7,977 nt of DNA from Nitrososphaera sp. (GTDB lineage: Archaea > Thermoproteota > Nitrososphaeria > Nitrososphaerales > Nitrososphaeraceae), in contig JAJPDY010000044.1 in NCBI GenBank assembly GCA_023252395.1, positions 1-7,977 of the forward strand, given 5' to 3'. The stretch's first letter is position 1. Every line of letters begins with the position of its first letter. The notes beneath the pieces are model-generated. The model made no database searches and was not told where the DNA came from. It saw only the letters and a program-made list of their open reading frames with translations. The position numbers and the translations under genes are program-made. Below are positions 5,230 through 7,977 of the stretch, in pieces.

Positions 5230-5836
5230 TTCGCCTGAGCACCTCGCCTGACTTTATCGCGCCTTCCCTCAATATCTTGGGTTCTGCGCCTGTCATATCA
5301 ACTATGGTGGATTCAACCCCTCCTACATGGCCGCCGTCGAGCAGCGCGTCAAAGCCATCAAGCCCCGAGTCAAGAACTTCCTGCGCGCTCTTGCTTGATT
5401 TTCCTCCAGAGATGTTTGCGCTGGTGCCAACCAGGTACTTGCACTGCTGCAAAAGTGACAAGATGCATCTGTTGGCCGGGACGCGAACTGCTAGGCTGTT
5501 GCTGCCTGCAGTGACACTACGCGATATTTTTTTGTCAACAAGCGGAGCCACGATGGTGAGTGCGCCGGGCCAATACCTTTCTGCAAGCATCCTGCCTGCC
5601 CTGCCAAGCGACACGATTTTTTCAGCGTCTTGCATGCTGTATGCAAGGACTGGCAGCGGCTTTTTCTCGTCCCTTCCCTTTATTTTGAAAATACGCTGTA
5701 CTGCAGAATCGTTGCGCGGGTCGCAGCCGATGCCGTAGATGGTGTCTGTGGGAAAAACAACCACTCCGCCACTCTTTATGATCGACGCACATTCAGATAT
5801 TCCGTTTGTGCAGCCAAGCACTTTGTATGTTGGCAT
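5216..5836 (-). CDS. sua5: Sua5/YciO/YrdC family L-threonylcarbamoyladenylate synthase
   Basis: This cytoplasmic enzyme condenses L-threonine, bicarbonate and ATP to threonylcarbamoyl-AMP (EC 2.7.7.87), the donor used by the Kae1/KEOPS complex to make t6A37 in ANN-decoding tRNAs. The 206-residue protein is a YrdC domain from end to end: [18 protein letters not shown] (23-40), the K53-x-R55 pair after RIFKI, KPLPVLA (59-65), [10 protein letters not shown] (87-96), SLAVRVP (114-120), GTSANISGG (137-145), GGVESTIVD (172-180) and ILREGAI (188-194). It lacks the extra C-terminal Sua5 domain of the long form, so it has the short TsaC-like architecture. All conserved nucleotide- and bicarbonate-binding segments are intact. 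Its ATG is one base after the stop of the HyuA-like gene (TAA-A-ATG), and its end overlaps the Tan1-like gene, so it is the middle gene of a three-gene operon. KEOPS genes are not in the window. Confidence 0.93.
   Translation of the reverse strand: MPTYKVLGCTNGISECASIIKSGGVVVFPTDTIYGIGCDPRNDSAVQRIFKIKGRDEKKPLPVLAYSMQDAEKIVSLGRAGRMLAERYWPGALTIVAPLVDKKISRSVTAGSNSLAVRVPANRCILSLLQQCKYLVGTSANISGGKSSKSAQEVLDSGLDGFDALLDGGHVGGVESTIVDMTGAEPKILREGAIKSGEVLRRIAEV
5240..5245 (-). promoter_or_regulatory. Shine-Dalgarno site for the TTG start of the Tan1-like gene
   Basis: On the minus strand this reads GAGGTG, a full match to the anti-Shine-Dalgarno (CACCTC) at the 3' end of archaeal 16S rRNA. It lies inside the sua5 coding sequence, with a 10-base spacer to the TTG at 5229. 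It decides the start of this gene, which has no ATG nearby. Promoter-proximal genes in this window have no such site. Confidence 0.6.
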
Positions 5837-5837
5837 T

Positions 5838-7958
5838 TTACCCGATCCTTACTATTGCCGCGACATCTTTAGTGGCGGCCTTTTTCAGTTCATCGCGGAC
5901 AGCCCTTGCGACGTGCTCTGGCGCGGTGAGGCTTGAAAAGTCCATGAGCTTGACCCCGTCGAGTATGTGCACCTGCGGAGCAAGGTCATTCCCGCCTGCC
6001 TTGTGCTCATCTAGCATCATGCTGACCTTGTCTGCAACTTCGTCCGGCGAGCCGTTGAAAATTGCGGCGTTGTCGACTGAAAGCCTGACCCTGCCGTACT
6101 TGTCAAGCACAAGCACCGGCTGCTTTTTTGATTTCAGGAAGAGCTTTTTCTTGCTCATCTCGCAGGCAAAGATGTGGTAGTTCTTCATGTCAAATATCCG
6201 CTGCACGCCCTCGTTGATCCCAAACAGCTCGCATGCAAGCACGTGAGCCTCCTCTTGGTTTATCTCCTGCGCGTTTGTAGTCCCGATGTCAAGTGACACG
6301 TTGCCCATGGCGGTGACTCGGAGGACAGAGCGCTCGCTGACGTACTCTGACTGTATCGTTATTGACTCTGGCAGCGCGCCTCGCTCAAGGGCTGTTTTTT
6401 TGACCTGGTCTGCAAGCGCGGTAATGTCTTCTGGCATCGGGTTGCTCACTGTCTTTTCTGCCTCTTCGTGTATCATGGCAGCCGCGACTCCAATCGACGA
6501 AATCACTTCTGCGTGCTCTGCAATCTTGTGCTGCAGCTGCAGTTTCTGCGCGACGTATGGGACGAGCACCGACGCGCCGCCTCCGCCACCTATAAACACA
6601 ATCCTCTCCTTTCTCAATTTGTATTCCTTTATCATTGGCTCGACTATGTCTAGCACCTTTTTTGCAGAAGCGTCAAGGATCATTTCAGCTGCCTGTTCTG
6701 TCGTCACTCCAAGCCTGCTGCCAAGTATTGACAGAGCCATTCTGGCAGAAGCCTGGTTTGCCCTTGCATAGTCGCCTTCAGGTACTAGCCCTAGCGCGTT
6801 CGCAGCGCACGTGTTTGTTATCGCAAAGCGCTTGCCGGCCGACTCGATTGCGACATAGTCAATTGGGTCGCCTTCCTTTGGGCTGAACGTGATTATCTGG
6901 CCGCCCTCCAGCTCTTCCGGCAGTGCAAAGCAAGAGTATGGAAGGCCGGCAATGTGCGCGGATCTTGGTCCAACGTCGGTTATCTTTCTCCCAGACCAGC
7001 GGACAAGCGAGCCCCCTGCGACTCCGGCAACCCTGACGTCAAGCGACCTTATGCAAGTCGGGTGCTGCATTATAGTGACATAGCGCACCTCTGGCCTGCC
7101 GTCCTTTATGACGCAGACGTTGGTTGAAGTGCCGCCTACTTCGATAAACACCCCGTCTATGACGCGCAAATGCAAAAGTGCTCCTGCGACGCTTGCCGCC
7201 GGACCTGACAATACCGTGATTATCGGCTTGCTCTGGAATGTGCCCATGTCAGTCACGCCGCCGTCACCCTTCATTATCAATACTGGTGCTGTAATGCCTT
7301 CATTTCGCACCGCAGATTCTACAAACCTTGCAGTCTCTGTAGCCTTTGGAAGGATGCCGGCGTTTATTGCAGCAGTAAGCGTCCTTATTTCTAATCCGTA
7401 AATGCCTGTCAGCTCGTGCCCCGCGGTGGAAGGTATGTCTGACTTGCTCATGACAAACTGCTCGTTGCTTGGGTCGTCTACCCCGTACGCCTCGCTTATC
7501 ACAATGACTTTGGCTCCTTCTGCCTTGAGCTCGGCTATTGTTTCTTCGACTTGCTTGTCGTCAAGGTACTTTGAAGTATCTAAAAACCTGTAGCAGGTGT
7601 GCAGGAACTTGTTTGGCGCAAGTTCAACGTCTTTGACGTTTGTGCGCTTTACCACGTTTGACTTTTCAAGCCCCACTCCCATTCCAACTATCCCGACCTT
7701 GGCAGTGTCGCCTTCAAGCAGCGCGTTGACCGCCTGCGTGGTGCTGTGAGAGATTAACTCAATTTCGGAATTCTGGATATCGTGTTTTTGCATGAGGGAC
7801 TTTAGCGCCTGCACGATGCCTGTAGACACGCCCTCGCTTGAAGAATGTGTTGTAGGGACTGTTACCTTGCCAATTATCCTGCCCTGCAGCATGTCAATGG
7901 CGACAGCCTTGGTGAACGTCCCGCCTACGTCTATTCCAACTCTGATTCTTCTTTGCAT
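5838..7958 (-). CDS. hydantoinase/oxoprolinase family protein (HyuA-like ATPase)
   Basis: This 706-residue protein has the actin/Hsp70-like fold of the HyuA subunit family, which uses ATP to phosphorylate cyclic amides or ketones (5-oxoprolinase, N-methylhydantoinase, acetone carboxylase). Domains: Hydant_A_N at about 6-180, with phosphate loop [11 protein letters not shown] (8-18) and [14 protein letters not shown] (71-84). Hydantoinase_A follows at about 195-495, with LIMKGDGG (227-234), [11 protein letters not shown] (250-260), a second phosphate loop [13 protein letters not shown] (272-284), [12 protein letters not shown] (310-321) and [15 protein letters not shown] (456-470). The C-terminal region (about 510-706) is poorly conserved, and I do not see the RYxGQ-type segment common in HyuA C-terminal domains. 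A partner HyuB subunit, usually next door, is absent downstream. The start is set by ATG 7958, with an in-frame stop five codons upstream. It is the first gene of the visible operon with sua5 and the Tan1-like gene; its promoter lies outside the window or in the last 19 bases. Substrate unknown. Confidence 0.82.
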   Translation of the reverse strand: MQRRIRVGIDVGGTFTKAVAIDMLQGRIIGKVTVPTTHSSSEGVSTGIVQALKSLMQKHDIQNSEIELISHSTTQAVNALLEGDTAKVGIVGMGVGLEKSNVVKRTNVKDVELAPNKFLHTCYRFLDTSKYLDDKQVEETIAELKAEGAKVIVISEAYGVDDPSNEQFVMSKSDIPSTAGHELTGIYGLEIRTLTAAINAGILPKATETARFVESAVRNEGITAPVLIMKGDGGVTDMGTFQSKPIITVLSGPAASVAGALLHLRVIDGVFIEVGGTSTNVCVIKDGRPEVRYVTIMQHPTCIRSLDVRVAGVAGGSLVRWSGRKITDVGPRSAHIAGLPYSCFALPEELEGGQIITFSPKEGDPIDYVAIESAGKRFAITNTCAANALGLVPEGDYARANQASARMALSILGSRLGVTTEQAAEMILDASAKKVLDIVEPMIKEYKLRKERIVFIGGGGGASVLVPYVAQKLQLQHKIAEHAEVISSIGVAAAMIHEEAEKTVSNPMPEDITALADQVKKTALERGALPESITIQSEYVSERSVLRVTAMGNVSLDIGTTNAQEINQEEAHVLACELFGINEGVQRIFDMKNYHIFACEMSKKKLFLKSKKQPVLVLDKYGRVRLSVDNAAIFNGSPDEVADKVSMMLDEHKAGGNDLAPQVHILDGVKLMDFSSLTAPEHVARAVRDELKKAATKDVAAIVRIG

Positions 7959-7977
7959 TTGCCAAAACCGTTAGGCA

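Noticed and set aside
5277..7974. Many plus-strand open frames opposite sua5 and the HyuA-like gene
   Set aside because: They are shadows of strongly conserved minus-strand genes, low in complexity and without motifs.
1..7977. Mobile elements, CRISPR arrays, tRNA/rRNA genes, toxin-antitoxin pairs or defence islands
   Set aside because: No transposase or integrase motif, no spaced direct repeats, no tRNA-like cloverleaf and no cassette of defence domains was seen by eye on either strand. Genes are tightly packed and look like core genome.

Overview
The window looks archaeal, most likely a chromosomal segment of an ammonia-oxidising Nitrososphaerota (Thaumarchaeota) of moderate GC, such as a Nitrososphaera relative. 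Three things support this. A-box (TATA) promoters sit about 25-30 bp before start codons, giving near-leaderless transcripts. One internal gene has a GAGGTG ribosome site. The gene set includes a Tan1-like THUMP protein, a stand-alone Sua5/YrdC, an archaeal-type DHH phosphoesterase and small orphan membrane proteins. The genus is an inference; no rRNA or tRNA gene is present to fix it.

Layout: ten protein genes fill almost the whole window. The first seven alternate in strand. They are a DHH/DHHA1 phosphoesterase (+), a RidA/YjgF-family protein (-), an 84-residue single-pass membrane protein (+), a 51-residue cysteine-rich probable zinc protein (-), a glutamate-1-semialdehyde aminomutase-like class III aminotransferase (+), a flavin-reductase-like domain fused to a degenerate Nudix-like domain (-), and a 79-residue two-pass membrane protein (+). 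Convergent pairs overlap or abut at their stop codons (4 bp overlap, 0 bp gap, 9 bp overlap). Divergent pairs share short intergenic regions holding back-to-back TATA-like boxes.

The right half (7958 down to 4705, - strand) is one tight operon: a HyuA-type hydantoinase/oxoprolinase-like ATPase, then Sua5/YrdC (threonylcarbamoyl-AMP synthase for tRNA t6A37) one base later, then a THUMP protein of the Tan1 type (partner for tRNA ac4C12 formation) whose TTG start lies inside the sua5 3' end. Two of the three genes are tRNA-modification genes. The role of the HyuA-like protein here is unknown, and no HyuB partner is visible.

There is no mobile element, CRISPR array, integrase or RNA gene that I can support. 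Most of the window is ordinary, compact core genome. The parts most worth a second look are the flavoprotein-Nudix fusion, the orphan HyuA in a tRNA-modification operon, the tiny cysteine-rich gene, the divergent aminomutase paralogue and a palindrome at a promoter.
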